Source: Juglans regia (taxonomy: Eukaryota > Streptophyta > Magnoliopsida > Fagales > Juglandaceae). Taken from it: a DNA stretch of 64,000 nt. Each line of letters starts with the position of its first letter. The stretch's first letter is position 1. Below the pieces are notes generated by a model. It saw only the letters and a list, made by a program, of their open reading frames with translations, ran no database searches and had not been told where the DNA came from. The stretch is taken from NCBI RefSeq assembly GCF_001411555.2, contig NC_049905.1:4650001-4714000 (forward strand), written 5' to 3'. The translations under genes were made by a program, and so were the position numbers. Shown here in pieces: positions 34,420-48,093 of the stretch.

Positions 34420-35446
34420 GAGCGTCGACACCAAGCACAATTTCCCGAGTGGTTCAGGAAACGCATACGTATTTTTCTAACTTTGCAATTTTATGTACCT
34501 TTTTTGGATATGCATCGTGGCTGGTGGATTGTTGTGCGATTATTAAATTCCACTATGAGTAAAGGTTCAAATTAACCATTCCTTCCTAATTGTAGTTGTT
34601 CTTGACTTTCCTATTAGATTCGAGAGATGCGTATGCGGAATCCAGTCGGTGTTACAGATGAAATATATGCACTCGCATGTGGTTCCGACAAGTGGTTTGG
34701 ATCGTATGATGGGTGTATAATAAATGGAATTAGGTTCATACAAAGGATCGAGAGACACATCGTCGAACGCAAAACAACGGTGCTATTGTCCGTGGAGAAC
34801 ATCAATCAAAGCAAGTTGACTTCTATGGGGTGTTGAATGATATTTTCGTTATATGGGTTGGCGTAAGGTGTATTTGTTTCAATGTGACTGGTGGGACATT
34901 GGTGATAGGAAAAGAGGAATAAGCGTTAGCAACCACTTGATAAGTCTGAATACATCAAGAACATGGTACAGAGATGAGTCTTTTGCCCTTGCATGCCAAG
35001 CTCAACATGTGTTTTACCTAAAAGATATTAGTGTGGCCGATAGTTGGTATGTGGTTCATAAGATAACTAATAGGAATGTATACAACATTCCTTTGGCTTA
35101 GTCAGTTAAGGGTGATGATGATGTAGAATCCGCTGATAGTGATGGTTATCAGGAAGATGAGACCAATACCAGAAGCATGTCGTATGTTAATGTCAATGAC
35201 CCAGACTTGATGAATCCATTACATAGAATAGACGAATAACCCTTGTTGATTGACCCTTCGACCATATTAGAACGTCAAACATATGAATGAACTAACTAAG
35301 AGGCCGAGCTCGAGGATGATGGTTGTGATGATGACTTGAGAATTGACAATGCAAATGCCAATAGTGGTGGCAGCGAGGAAGACCCTTATCTTGACGATGA
35401 TACTACCTCAGCTTCACCTACGTTCATGTTTCTATTTTCCATTTAA
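34420..35446 (+). pseudogene. CACTA transposase relic, DUF4216 and acidic tail
   Basis: After a short degenerate exon (EHNFPEWF-like near 34435) the frame at 34627-34835 reads VTDEIYALACGSDKWFGSYD and at 34850-35100 reads VYLFQCDWWDIGDRKRG, ISLNTSRTWYRDESFALACQ and AQHVFYLKDI. These are hallmarks of DUF4216 in CACTA transposases. An acidic tail rich in Asp and Glu continues with stops to TFMFLFSI and a stop at 35446. It is a relic. Confidence 0.85.
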
Positions 35447-37924
35447 ATGGTTGTTGACTTGTTTAATGTACCGATCGTAGAACACGAGACTAGGAGAATA
35501 ATAACACTCTGTTATTCATCTTGATTTATGTTGTGTGTTAAGCAAAAACATTGATAGTCCTTCAAGTCAATAATGCATTTTTTTTTTCATGAGAGAAGGT
35601 GAATGATTGAAGTTATCTATATTAATATTATTCTCATATTTGATTGCATGCGTTGTTTCAATCGGACTTTGACGTAGTGAATAGGCTTTTGCAGAATGAA
35701 CGTGACGGTCATGAAAACCACATAAGCTAGATTCAATGGCAACAACAGAAAACAAATAGAGGTCACCTTGGGAAATATATAACAAGGTATGATCTTGGGT
35801 TATTTTACCACTAAAATAATGACATATTTATTTTCTCCTATCGAGTAATGACATATAACAAGGTATGATCTTGGGTTGCACAATTCACGGTTGTAAATAT
35901 CTTTTCTCTTATCTATTTCACGGCATTCACTATTTTATGCATGATATAATTCACATAAGTATAGCCATCACAATAGACGCATGAACCTATATACTGACAA
36001 AACCATTTTGATCTTATATGCAGATAACGACTATTGTGGCAAGCACCTAATTTTGAAGTTCACGAGCCGGAGATGCATTACTATGTATGTTCCAGGGTGT
36101 GAATGTTCCAGTCAATTATTTTCTTATTCCTTTAAAGTCTGTCTTAATAAGTAATGGTAGTCATTAGGTGGTGGTAGCTAGCTAGTAATGCACAACCTCC
36201 TATTTCCATTGACTGTAAGTTTCACTTCCTTCCAAATTGATGTGATTCTCATAGAACTAAGAAGGTTTGATAGGTCGACAGGACTTCAAGATACTCCTAA
36301 AATCCTCTAACCACAGCAGGTCAGCAGGTTAATGCGTCTTCCTCTACATGCATGCCTCATATGAATACTAATAATGAAAGGGGTATACGTGAAGTCCGCT
36401 GAACATCCATATCAATATTAAAAAGCAAGGACGTAATGCATTTTAACAATGGGCATGTGATGGCAAGGCAATAAATTTAAGAAAATAGAATTGGGCTCAA
36501 TGGCATTCGCAACTAATCAATTTATTTGCAGTGTTTACATCCATTTACAGGCTTAAGATGCAATAATTATTACAAAAGGCCCAACTGATTGCATATATGA
36601 TTTATAAAAATGGTGGTGTTATGAACGTTGTTGTCATCTTCCATATCAAATTATTATGGAGTGATGGGTATGTTGAGTGTAATCTTTGTAGCTAGCTTTT
36701 TGTGTATAATGAATTAATCATTTCTTCCACTCATTGCAAAAAATGGATATCAATTTTATAGCTCATAATTATCTTGTTACAATGCCTAGAGAGGGGGGTT
36801 TAGAGGGATATTCAATTTCAACACTTGTATACATGAATAAAATGATCCGAAGGTCTTCACACTAATATGCAAATTAAGTCATTTTTAGATTGACAATATT
36901 ATTGATTTTTATACTTCTATCATCCATTTGCTTATGTATCCATCCATTCTAAAAATACAAAAATCCTAATCTTCCCGTGGTGGGTCTAGCTGGGGGTGAT
37001 GGGTTTATAGGAGATTGCATTTTATTTTTACAGACACATTTTTTATATTAAGGATAACTTGTATGTCTTTTAATAACATTGTAGCATTTATAGTTTGTAA
37101 CAAATATTTAAAGGTGTTAACAACTATTATTAAAAAAAATGGAAGAAGAAAGTACATCACTTGAGTATTAAGCTGTGTTATATTTTTAGCCTCTCACAAA
37201 CAAATATTCAAAAAATCAAATTAACGTAACTGGTTTTAATATGCAATTTAAAGTTGAAATCAGACAACCAAATCCTAAGAAATTATATGATTAATGTGAT
37301 CAGTTTAGTTTTCTATTTAAACTAATTAGAAAACCTGAAATCACAGTATATACTCATGGAAGATCAAAATAAAAGTAAGAAAAATAAAAGAAATGTAAAA
37401 TCAACACAAGAAATTATGTGGTTCGACCCCTGATGGTCTCCATCCACTGCAAGAACAGTCTATGAGTCTTTATTATTGAAGAATGTATCAAAGAACTTGA
37501 GTTTTCAATCACTTACAACCATAGATCACCACACAAAATATGAATTGGCTTCCTCGTATTAACCTCTAACGAAACCATACCATAAAATACACTTGATCAT
37601 CTCCTCAAACTCCAATTTGATCGTGATAAATCTAGAGTTTGAAAAAACCTCTTCGTTTCTCTCTAGATGCGTGCGGTGTCGAAAGGAAAAGGTAAAGTTA
37701 TTTTCTTTTTTCTGCTTTTTTTTTTTCACGTCCCGTAGGCAATAGCCTTTTATATATAAACTATAAAAATTACAACTTTGCCATCACTTAATATTACAAT
37801 TTTGCCATCACTCAAATATTACAAGTTTGCCATCACTCAAATATTACCAATTTGCCATTAATCTATTTACAAAAATGCCATTAATGAAATACAAACTTAA
37901 AAGCTTGACATATCTTCAACAAGC
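35447..37924. other. Intra-CACTA spacer without recognisable gene
   Basis: No supportable frame. A short tandem array of a unit near 24 bp (TTTGCCATCACTCAAATATTA) lies at 37775-37860. The stretch 37390-37700 (GTGGTTCGACCCCTGATGG) resembles the internal edge of an LTR element but no ends were found. Confidence 0.5.
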
Positions 37925-40900
37925 TGTAACGCCAGTCATTGTGGTGGATTTTTTATAAAATATTTTTAGAAAGGACGACGGGAATTACCGTCCGATTTAA
38001 AACTTTTTACTTCCATACCCAAGGTGCAAGACTCTATATTTATAAAATAAAATGTGTTTTGGCAATAAAAGAGGTTTATAGCAGAAAACATTATTCTTAC
38101 AATAAAAATGTCTCTCGTACAATTAAAACTCATTCCTAGACTTCCGTACTCTTTCCTATGGGTCATGTCCGTCCTGATTGTTCAGTTCCTATGGGGGGGA
38201 GGGGCATACATAAAAATTAAAATGAGTCGATGACTCGTAAGCATTACTTCATACAATTACATATAACAACATAGGTTTTCATTCATGCATTCATCATTAA
38301 TACATATTATATGTACATGCATACATGCATACGTGCATTCATTTGAAAACGTCACTGGACGGAGTTTTTCTTTTAAAAATGGGCTTTCTTTTCGTAAATG
38401 TGTCTCCCTTCAGTGTCTTCATTTCTTGAAGAGTTTGTGCATTCATACATTCATTTTTATCACTTTCATTGGCCGGTACACACTGTTATGCCCCATGTGT
38501 TAGGGTTAGCGTCTTCCTTAGACCCGGACTCCGCCCGTGGCCACGAGTTGGGAATCCCTTTTCAGTCAGGGGCAGCACTGGGTGCACTACCAGTACTACT
38601 TACCAGGCATTGCAATCCGCCCATTCATTGGTACCCCTTCCATTCATTCATATGGCCGTTACGTATTTTCATAAATTAAACGTCCATTCCTTTCTTTCAG
38701 TTCAGTCCTTTCATTCATTTCAGTCCTTTTCTTTCATTTCAGTCATTTTCATTTAACAGTTCATTCATGGAAAAACATCCTTTAAAAGCATGGGCTTAAA
38801 CATCGTCTTTCATGGCATCCATAAGCATCAGTTCATGGCATCCATAAAAGCATCAATTCATAGGGGCATTTTAACATCAGTTCATCTGGACCATTTTAAA
38901 ACACTTTCTTCGCGTCGGTCAAAATATTAGTTTAGTTTCTTTTCTTTTCTTGTAAAATATATATAATAGATACAGTGTATAGTTATCTATTCACATGCGT
39001 ACAATTAATTATTTGGTTGCGTAAAAAGAGGTTGCCAAGGAGGGCCGTTACATACATATACTTTTGAACACTTAGTATTTTATTTCGTAAAGCATCTTAA
39101 AGAGAAAACGTATCGTTTTCATTTCTTGTATTTTAAAAAACTCTAGAAGAGCATGAACGTAATACTTACCTGGACTCCATGCTACTTTCATATCATGCAG
39201 TCCATTCATGTGCGTGTCAGATGGCAACCTTCATGCATACACATGACCTTAACGTCATTCTCTATCTAGTACATACGCAACTTAAACTATAATAGAACTA
39301 CACATCACTTGGAACACTCTTCTTTTATCTTGTGCACTTACGTGCCTGTTTACTATGCTAAAACCTTCGGGATCTACTTACGGTTACCACATCTTCCAAC
39401 TCAAGGACTTGCCTCGAGTGCTCATCCACTAAAGTGAACCCATGATTCACCTTAGGATTAAGACACTAGGACCTTCGTTTTACTCTTATTACAGACCATA
39501 TTCCGACGCATGATTCCGACCGATGGAATCACACATTCCAATCCTAGATAATACACCCATCACTATCTCCATACATCTTAGCCTATACTAAATCCTCATT
39601 CTCATCCATACAAGCCACACAGTTCTAAGCCAACTCCGTGGCTTAAGCACTGTGCAACTATGCTTGGGATAGATTACCCATTATATATGGTGAATCCGTT
39701 CGGCACATGTGTCTCACTAGATTACACATGTACCTTACCCCTTTATCACCTAAGATCAACATATAACACTTTGATTACCTGCTTGTGTAAACAAGCACCA
39801 TACTCCGATACCAACCTTCTCTTAACCCAGCTAGCTTGACTCTTTATGCTGCCCGTCCATTTTGATTGTTCATTCTAACACTTAACACGAAAAGACTCCG
39901 TTCACAATTACGCCTTACGTCACGTCATATAGCTCGAGACTACTCCCAAGCTACATGTGACCGTGTCATATCACCTAACATCCCGCTACGTCATTTCTAT
40001 GCCAACTCCTAACACATCACAAGTACAGTCCCTCATGTACTCCTGTCGCATTGTGACATCTCGTCACGTTCCTGCTATGTCATTCTTACACTAACTCCTC
40101 ATCCATCGCAAGCACGACTGCTGGTAACTAATTCCCCAGTCATGCTTCCGCTGCGCACTCTTACACTTGTTCTTCCACTTCACACATACTCCCAGTCATA
40201 AGTCAAATACGGTGACACCTGTCACCCCAAACTATAGGCCACACTATTACAATTTCGGGACACTGTTCCACAGGTCCCGACACTGCTCACCACCCTCTAC
40301 GCCCATCAATCATACAACCATTCTTATCTCTACGACACGTCACACGGTGTGTCGCTGCACCTCATGGAGTACACTCCACGTATACACCTTCTCACACGTT
40401 GCGCCACATTATCGCTATGGCGTACATGCCATGTGGTACACCACTCTATCACATGGAGTACACTCCACGCGTACACCCTTTACACATGATACGCCACATA
40501 GAGTACACTTTACGTATACTCTTCTCGTTTCACACAATGCCACGCCACCATTACATCACATACTCCGCAACCACACTACACAATACAATACACAACACTA
40601 CACAGTACAATCCACAACACTATACAACACAGTTCCCAACTGCTCCCAACATTTCACCACACTGCACATCACAATATAGCAAACTCCACAAATACTAACA
40701 TCACAGTCCACAACCTAAACAACTAATTAACATCTAACATAAATACGAGGGATATAGAGTTATACCATTGACGGGATAACCCGTGCGTTGTTCACTGATC
40801 GTCACTATTGATGATACCGGAATGGTCGTACGTGGCGGCTAACCCACGTACAATGGTTGTCCACCATGTGTGGTGGCTGTCCACCACATAAAGTGGCGGT

Positions 40901-42239
40901 TTGGGCTTAGGATTAGAACAAGGGAGGTCAATGGAGGTTACTGGTGGAGTCGTGGAGGCTCGGTTGTGGTGGCATGGCAGTCCACGGTGGTGGAGGGGAA
41001 ACTGGCCGTGTGTGAGAGGGAGAGAGGTCGTGAGAGAGTGAGGGAGCATATGTGGCAGATCAAGGCTATGGGTGGTTGGGATGGGTCGATGGTGGCCTAA
41101 GGATGCCGGAGAGGGTGGTCACACGTTGTGGGTGGCGGCGTACAATGGTGGAGGGAGGAGAACCTATGCGTGAGGGAGGGAGGAATCGTGAGGTGGATGA
41201 GGGGGCTACTGGCCATGGGTCTAAGGGAGGAGGAAGAGGGAGGCTAGGAGATGCCCGTGGTGGTGTCCGGTGGCCACCCACGGCGGCACTAGGGGCATGT
41301 ACAGTGAACCCGTGCATGGAGGAGGCCACTTACGTGCATGGGAGGAAGGTGGCCGTGAGGTGGAGGCTGAGCTTGTTGGAGGATGATGGCCGGTGGGAGG
41401 GGAAGCTGCAGTGGAGGTGGTGGTGCCGTTGGGTGGCGCACGGCGGTGCAGCGAGCACCAAGCCCATTCGGGCTATGCATGGCCAGCGGGGAGAGAGAGA
41501 CCGGGATGGGGGAGCTCGCCGGAGGGAGGTGGAGCTGGTGGTGGCAGCAGTGAGGCCTGCTGGTGCACGGCGGTGCCGGGTTGTGCAGTGGAGGAATTGG
41601 GCATGGGGGAGGGGCGTGCTGCGCAAGCCAAATGAGAGGGAGGAGAGAGAGAGGGCTGGGGAAAAGTGAGGGAGAAAGAGAGAGGGGCTGGGGTTTTATT
41701 CTAAAACCCAACGTTTGGGGATCTACGCAACGATCTAACGACGGAACTCAAACACTGATTTAAAAATGTATAAACGTTAACTTAATTAAAAGCACTTAGA
41801 GGAATTAAGGTAGAATATTATTTAAACTAAACTTTAGTTTACAAAATAATATTCATTCATCATTAATAAAATGATGAAGTTTTATTTAATATCTTTAAGA
41901 GAATAAAATCATTTAATTAATTAAAAATTTTAACATAATTTAAATCTCATAATATCTTAAATAGTTGAAATCATTTTAATAATGAGATTAAAATTATTTC
42001 CGACAATTATAACATTTTTGGAACTCTTCAAGAATATTATAATTGTCGTATTTAAAATCAAGCTTAATTCAATAATACTGAAAATACTCCTTATAAATAT
42101 TTCTATCACATTTAGAACACTGGGTGTGCCCTAGAAGTCACATAATATCTTTGAAAACATGCAATCGGGGTTCAGCAGACTCACAGTTGAATTTGCTTAC
42201 GTCAGAACCAGAGGGGAGAAGGAGGAGCAGGGTGTTACA
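37925..42239. mobile_element. 4.3-kb solo-LTR-like element (copy 1)
   Basis: It begins TGTAACGCC and ends GGGTGTTACA, like plant LTRs that start TG and end CA. The flanks are CAAGC (37920-37924) and TAAGC (42240-42244), a 4-5 bp duplication with one mismatch. No gag, pol or transposase is encoded. Inside are a CATT-rich part (38280-38770), many short pyrimidine-rich boxes (39170-40650), a GC-rich part (40800-41700) and an AT-rich 3' part. The same organisation is at 53238-58713. It interrupts the CACTA relic. I infer a very long solo LTR of an Ogre/Tat-type element; a large non-autonomous element is the alternative. Confidence 0.6.
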
Positions 42240-42560
42240 TAAGCTAAGGCAACAACCAGAGGGGTTGATGAAATAAAATCAAATGTAGTACTTAAGGGCA
42301 GGAAGACACAAAAAAATAGACGGGATATATGGGGTAATTGGCTTAGATGCATTTTTCATATCGATATCTGGTAAAATGATTACCACAAATATATGTACTT
42401 TCCTAACTCTACCTAAGAGGCAATACATTGGTTAAGCTAACCACCCCACAACTAGTTCTCATCACACAAAAGAGGCAGAAACTAGTCACTTTGATCACGT
42501 AAAAGTGAGAGTGGGATTGAGCTTTCTGTGGGAATGAGACTAAAGAAATTAGCAAGTTGA
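42240..42560. other. Spacer, right flank of the LTR-like insertion
   Basis: No gene was recognised. The region presumably was continuous with 37920 before the 4.3-kb insertion. Confidence 0.5.
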
Positions 42561-42569
42561 GATGCCAAA

Positions 42570-44095
42570 GATATCCCAAAAATTCGACTAGTGTTGCAAA
42601 CAGATTTGCAGTGTTTGCTCAAGCAAGGATCTAGAATCACACTACATCGACCACACATCGAGGAGTCTAGGGTTTGCCATTTCTCTCTCTACTCTCACTC
42701 TCTCTCTCTCTCGCTCATCAATCTTTTTTCTACACTTTTCTTAACACTTTGCTGTGAAAAGGGCTCAAATAAACCCAAAGAGGAGAAAGATGAACTCATT
42801 GACCGTGTTCAGGTAATGCATGTTTATAATACGGACTTTGTCAGAAACCTTTTTACCAAATTTCAACACTGAATATTAATATAAATGCATACATAATTGT
42901 TTACACTTCTTTTTCATAGGCCGACTTTATATTGGACTGGACACAAAGTTCCCATCGTGAGTGTGTGACAAACGCAGTTGCCCGAAAATACAATGCATTC
43001 CACTATACTACACAAACAATACTTGGTGTATGGAAAGCACGAAGCGGCACTTTTCGATGAGACGACCTGGGTGGAGAAGCCCGTATGGGAACACTTATGT
43101 GCAATATGGTCAAGTGAAGGTTTCAAGCTAAATGTACAAATGTTTAAGTTATTGTTTTTACAAGTTACATAATATTGCTAAATGGTTATTACTAGTGCAG
43201 GAGGAATCAATTTATATGATGACTCATTAATGTTTGCATATGTTAAATCACAGAAAATGTCAAAGAGAAATAGAAAAAATAGGATGAAACAATGGGTCAA
43301 CCATACAAGTGGTAGAAGCCCTTCGTTAGGATTATGGAGAAAATGGTAAGATGTAGTTGGTGACATGTCAAACATGGTTTGCTAAGTTATTTCTTGTGTT
43401 TATAGTTTGGAGTACTTAACAAATTGTTTTGATGATAAAGAATGAACAAGGTCCGAATCAAATAGCTTTTTATAAAGAGGTGCATTGGTAAAAAACGAAA
43501 GGTAGATTTATCATTAACACACCAGAAAACAATTATGTAAGTGGTTTTTTTTTATGTTTAATGAAATAAATCTTCTTAAATAAGAATTTTAATGATATTC
43601 ATGCTTATCTATGGATGCAAAATCTTATGCTTGAGCGGTTGGATGAGACCGAGGTGGATGCAGGGAACATTGATGAAGCTAGTAATGCAATGTTCAGGGA
43701 GGTTTTAGGACACCGATCAGGTTATGCAACAGGACTAGGCCACTCTGTTATACCTAAACCATCTCTTTCATTGCGCAACAATAGGCATTATCAATGCATT
43801 GTGGAAGAGAACGAGAAGAACAAGAATGACGCAACATTGTACAAGAACCAGTTACAGGCATTGAGAGTTGATTTACAAGAATTCAAGAACTAATTTAAAG
43901 ACTGAGAAATTGATGAATACTCGCATGATTGATTTGGAGTGTCACAGGGAGTCTCATCAAGAGACTCACATTGATGCCTATGCATCTATATCACATGAAA
44001 TCACCCCTGCTTTTCATTTTTTGGAAGGATTTTTGAAGTATTTTTTGAAGCTTGAGCAGCCAGTTGATGGTGATGTGGTATTTTGTTGAGCAACT
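42570..44095 (+). pseudogene. CACTA second gene relic (Ptta/En_Spm, Transposase_24 type)
   Basis: Exon-like pieces follow in order. ADFILDWTQSSHRECVTNAV with RKYNAFHYTTQTILG lies at 42920-43030. KMSKRNRKNRMKQWVNHTSG is near 43255. QIAFYKEVHW is near 43460. At 43615-43893 the piece reads LDETEVDAGNIDEASNAMF, then REVLGHRSGYATGLGHSVIP, ending in a coiled-coil-like NEKNKNDATLYKNQLQALR. The VLGxRSGYxxGLG box is diagnostic of the TNPA-like partner protein of plant CACTA elements. Stops inside the pieces show decay. It lies on the same strand as the TNPD relic at 33818-35446 and probably belongs to the same element. Confidence 0.75.
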
Positions 44096-45267
44096 TAAGA
44101 TGTGTCTTGGTTGGAAGTGTTAGGAAGATCATACGGCACATGCACATTGAGAGGTACAAGTTGTGTCCATGTATGCAATTATGTTTCCTATATTATCTGA
44201 TTTATGTCCTACCATATATGTACATGTATTTGAATGCGAGTTATGTGACACTTGCTAGATTGGTTGTTGGAGATGAACTGATAAAATAGAGACTGCATTT
44301 TAGATTATTTGCATTGGATACATACATATGAATCATTAAATGATCCAGAAACTAAGTGGTAAGGCCTGAAATTGTTTGTTAGTGATGAGATATCTTTACT
44401 TGAGGTTGTCAGGTGATTTGCTAGTGTGGAAATTTCGCTGATAAAATCTCCAGTAATGGTTGATATTTTCTTATTACTTGCTTTTGCAAGTCTGTAGCTT
44501 GTAGCAAGGGGACTGGATGGGACTAGTGCTAAAGACACAATGCTACCAGCTGAGACAAACAAGTCCATTGGAGGAGGTGCGTTTTTTAGCTTCCACCATA
44601 GCTCATGTGTTTGACCAGTAAAGCAAACACCATGCAGTTCTATTGAATCTAAATATACGAACTGCCTATGCAAGTTGCAATATAATTGGAAATTATATGT
44701 GTGCGATGTGCAACTTTATTTAGGCTGCTTGTGAAGTTGAACTTTTATGTGGACCTAGTTTTTTTTTTTATCACAGAAGTAATATTACTATTAGATGTGT
44801 ATATATGATGCTGATGTGTCTTGTTTGGAGTTGGTAGAGTTTTAATCACATATGTGTACTTGATGATGGCATTAATGCAGCAGTGTTAAATTACAAAGTA
44901 TATCAAATTGCTTGTGAATGTTATTTCTGATGTTTAATGATAGTAGATGTCAAATGGATCATTATAACAATGGCAAAAGATTGGACAAGTGTCAGGTTAC
45001 CAAAATATTATTGATGGCCTCATCTCAATAGAGGTAGCAAATATCTAGGCATTAAGGGTGACTAATATGTAATTAGAAATAATATTGTTTGAGGACAATG
45101 CAACCCAGCAATCTATGTATATGAGTTAGCTGGAGTGTTCTATTACCTGCAATGCTGCCAAGTGCATAATAAGATATATGACTCATTATTGGCGAACTTA
45201 CAGGATAGCAATGCGAATGCCATCCATGGATGTATAAAACTAGATATATTATGATCTATATAGTAGG
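44096..45267. other. Unassigned sequence at the 3' side of the CACTA relic
   Basis: A 122-codon open frame on the minus strand (44305-44673) contains WWKLKNAPPPMDLFVSAG, but I recognise no domain and cannot show that it is a gene. The rest is AT-rich. A CACTA terminal motif was looked for and not found. Confidence 0.4.
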
Positions 45268-46605
45268 ACTTTAATAATAATAATCCTATGTCTTCTATTC
45301 TATTTTAAAAATTGTAAAATCATTATGTGGCAACGTGTGGTTGGAGTTTTACATCACATCCTAATTAATTTGAGGAGTGCTCCCCTCACAAAGGGAGATA
45401 ATTGAATGACTTTAACTAAACAATTAGAAAAATATTCTTAATCATTTTTTTAACCATATCCTATTATCATCTCCTAATGCAATATCAAGCAATGAAAATT
45501 AAAATATGATAGTTTTTTAGATAGCACATATATGAGTGGTTTTTATTAGGTGATAATTTGGAGCTAGATTATATTTTATTGTGATAAACAATGGATGCTT
45601 GGGGGGCCAAAACTATATACAACTTAGAGGAATTTTTAAATGCCATCAAATATAGTAAAGGTGTATTAGGGTTTTTCAAAAATATATATGGGGCCTTTTA
45701 TTCCATTTTCTTCTATTTCTACATGGAGATTAATTATAAATGATATTATAATTTTATAGTATTTGTTATTTTCTCTCGTGGAGGACATTTAGAAACCAAT
45801 TTTGCATACTTTCAACGCATATAAAAAGAAGAAGAAAAACACAAATGAACCGATGTGTTGCGTTTAGCCACAATTGTGCCAAACCAAAAACCATATCATA
45901 AAATTCGAAGTGAATTTTTTTGGGACAATGCTTGGGTGCCTATCAAATGTGTCTACCAAATGTGGATACTAGTACAAATGAGTTTTTTTATTTAATTTTT
46001 TATTTTTCTTTAAGCATTTTTTAAACATCCTTCATCGTTAAGGAAAAAAATATAAGTTCACTAATAGTTACTTCTTTAATCATTAAGAAAAAATAAAAAA
46101 TAAATAAAAATATATGAGTGGCAGCATTTAATGGGTATATTTGGTAGTCATACTATCATTTTCCATTTTTTATTTACATTCACTTAATATAATTCTCTAA
46201 TATGAAAGATTAGAATTTGCTCATTAGTATTGTTACTATATATCTGATGATCATCAGATCGTAACAACTCCATATGCATACAACAATCATCTCTAATATG
46301 CAGAAAGGGAGTGTGAGCTCGTTATCGTCAAGGTAAGTAAATAAATAAATAAACAAGGTAGTTATGTGTTATGTTATAATTCTCTATTTATAACCGAAAA
46401 TTAATGATGGAGATACCTTAAGCCCCGCCTTTCTATCATGTAAATTTGATTGTTATTTCGTGGACACTCGTCTTATTCGTATTTGTCCTCTACAAATATG
46501 CATACTAATAACCATTCTTCCAAACCCAATTTTTTCCCAAAAAAAAAAAGAAAAGATATCTCTTGCTGCCATTTTCAAATATGACGCCAATACCTTGTCC
46601 CAAAA

Positions 46606-46613
46606 TATATAAA
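46606..46613 (+). promoter_or_regulatory. TATA box of RALF-like gene E
   Basis: TATATAAA lies 81 bp before the ATG at 46687 and is conserved in the three related copies. Confidence 0.6.
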
Positions 46614-46686
46614 TTGATCAGCATAGAAAGTATTGCCTGAAAGGGAGTCTTGACAAGCTAAAAAGGCCTTATTTTAGAGAGTTAAC

Positions 46687-46908
46687 ATGAGGTCATGGTT
46701 CTGGTGTTTGATTCTCATAAGTATGGTAGTGCTAAGGGCTACTGATGCAACTAATCTAAGTCACGATATCTTTAATCCTTGCAAATGGTCCAAAGTCCTA
46801 CCCCTAGGTTGTCCTAAAGAAGGGGGCCCTTCAAAAGAAGCAAACCACTACACTCGCAGTTGCAACAAGATTTTTCGTTGCTGCGGCGGACATAGCACCG
46901 GTACTTAA
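46687..46908 (+). CDS. RALF-like secreted peptide precursor, 73 aa
   Basis: An intact single-exon frame. Residues 1-21 are a signal peptide (MRSWFWCLILISMVVLRATDA). The mature part has cysteines at 32, 42, 59, 65 and 66: C-x9-C, then SCNKIFRC with the RALF C-x5-C spacing, plus an extra adjacent cysteine (FRCCGG). The motif EANHYTRSCNKIFRC follows the family consensus NPYxRGCxxIxRC; the usual Gly before the third Cys is Ser here. The YISY-type N-terminal receptor-contact motif of classic RALFs is not present, so receptor binding may differ or be weak. Expected role is an apoplastic ligand of a FERONIA-type receptor. TATA box and leader are conserved with the 28109 and 48094 copies. Function is inferred from the motif only. 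Confidence 0.72.
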   Translation: MRSWFWCLILISMVVLRATDATNLSHDIFNPCKWSKVLPLGCPKEGGPSKEANHYTRSCNKIFRCCGGHSTGT

Positions 46909-48012
46909 AAATCAAGCCTACAAAATTAATATTATGTTTGGTAATAGAAGATTTCCAATGCAAACATGTTTTAACCCAAATATCTTTTTCCATTTCCTTA
47001 AAGGAAAATTTCCCCTGATTGTTAGTGGCACATGAAGGAGCATTAAGTTTTGTATGGTGTTTGAAAGGGTATGTTCGAAAGGAGCGGTAACTTAGGTGGA
47101 ACAACAAGGTATTTTTGAAAGGGTGCACATTTTTCTACATAAATTTTTTCTATATAAATTTCCTTGTATAAAATTTCTATATAAATCAAACATTTTTCTA
47201 AATAAAGAATTACATACTGATATATTTTTGTATTGGACAATGCTCGGGTGCACATTTCGTATATGCACACAAGTGCAAATGGTTTCTTTGTTTCTTTTTC
47301 TTTTAAGCATTTTCTAAACATCCTTGATCATTAATAAAAAAAAATGAAAAATTCACTAATTGTCAGTTATTTAACCAATAAGAAAAATTAAAAAATTAAA
47401 ATATATGAGTGGGCGCATTTGAAAATCATACTAGCAATTTTCTTTTGATATTATAGGCCGGATCTAATGAGATTTACCATCTAACATATCATATCAAATT
47501 TCATCAATTTCTAAAATAATTTTTCCACAAAGGAAACATTTCTCACATTAATTTCTTGACTAGACCTCCAAAGCGCAACACTTGAAAACTTGCAAGACCC
47601 ATAACCTTAAATATTGGCACAAAAATTATATTAATAATTTTTTTAATTATATTCATTTCATTAGTTATATATAGCATCCGAATGTTGTGGAATAGGTATT
47701 CATATTTCAAATATTTGAAAAATGATTATGGTTGTTGGCCACCATAGATAGCTAGAAGTTCGTAGTTTTTTTAGGTAAAAAATTTTGACTTTCTATTTTA
47801 GGGCTTTAATTTTCTATTTAGATACTTTAAGCCCCGCATTTCTATAATGTAAATTTGATTGTTATTTCAGGGACACTCATCTTATTCGTGTTTGTCCTCT
47901 AAAAATATGCATACTAATAACCGTTCTTCCAAAACCGATTTTTTCCAAAAAAAAAAGTATATCTCTTTCTACCATTTTTAGATGTGACCCCAATACCAGC
48001 TTGTTAGAAAAT

Positions 48013-48020
48013 TATATAAA
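48013..48020 (+). promoter_or_regulatory. TATA box of RALF-like gene F
   Basis: TATATAAA lies 81 bp before the ATG at 48094, in the conserved context followed by TTGATCGGCATAG. Confidence 0.6.
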
Positions 48021-48093
48021 TTGATCGGCATAGAAAGTATTGCAAGAAAGGGAGTCTTGACAGGCTAAAAAGGGCTTATTTTAGAGGGTTAAC

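Larger units (their letters stand above)
45268..47716 (+). repeat. RALF-containing repeat unit E
   Basis: It starts in the middle of the unit (GGACTTTAATAATAATAATCC), matching 30094 onward and 27650 onward. It contains an intact RALF-like gene at 46687 and a 3' flank up to 47716 that matches 28330-29885 with deletions. The 45268-46600 part is AT-rich and non-coding. Confidence 0.8.

Noticed and set aside
40167..40679. 170-codon plus-strand frame rich in His, Thr and Tyr
   Set aside because: It lies in the repetitive pyrimidine-rich part of the LTR-like element. Composition follows the CACATT/TACACT repeats, and overlapping frames are equally open.
41052..41711. Long open frames on both strands in GC-rich sequence
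   Set aside because: Frames on both strands are open because of the GC-rich, GGT/GGA-biased sequence of the LTR-like element. No conserved motif was found, and the sister copy at 57300-58100 breaks them.
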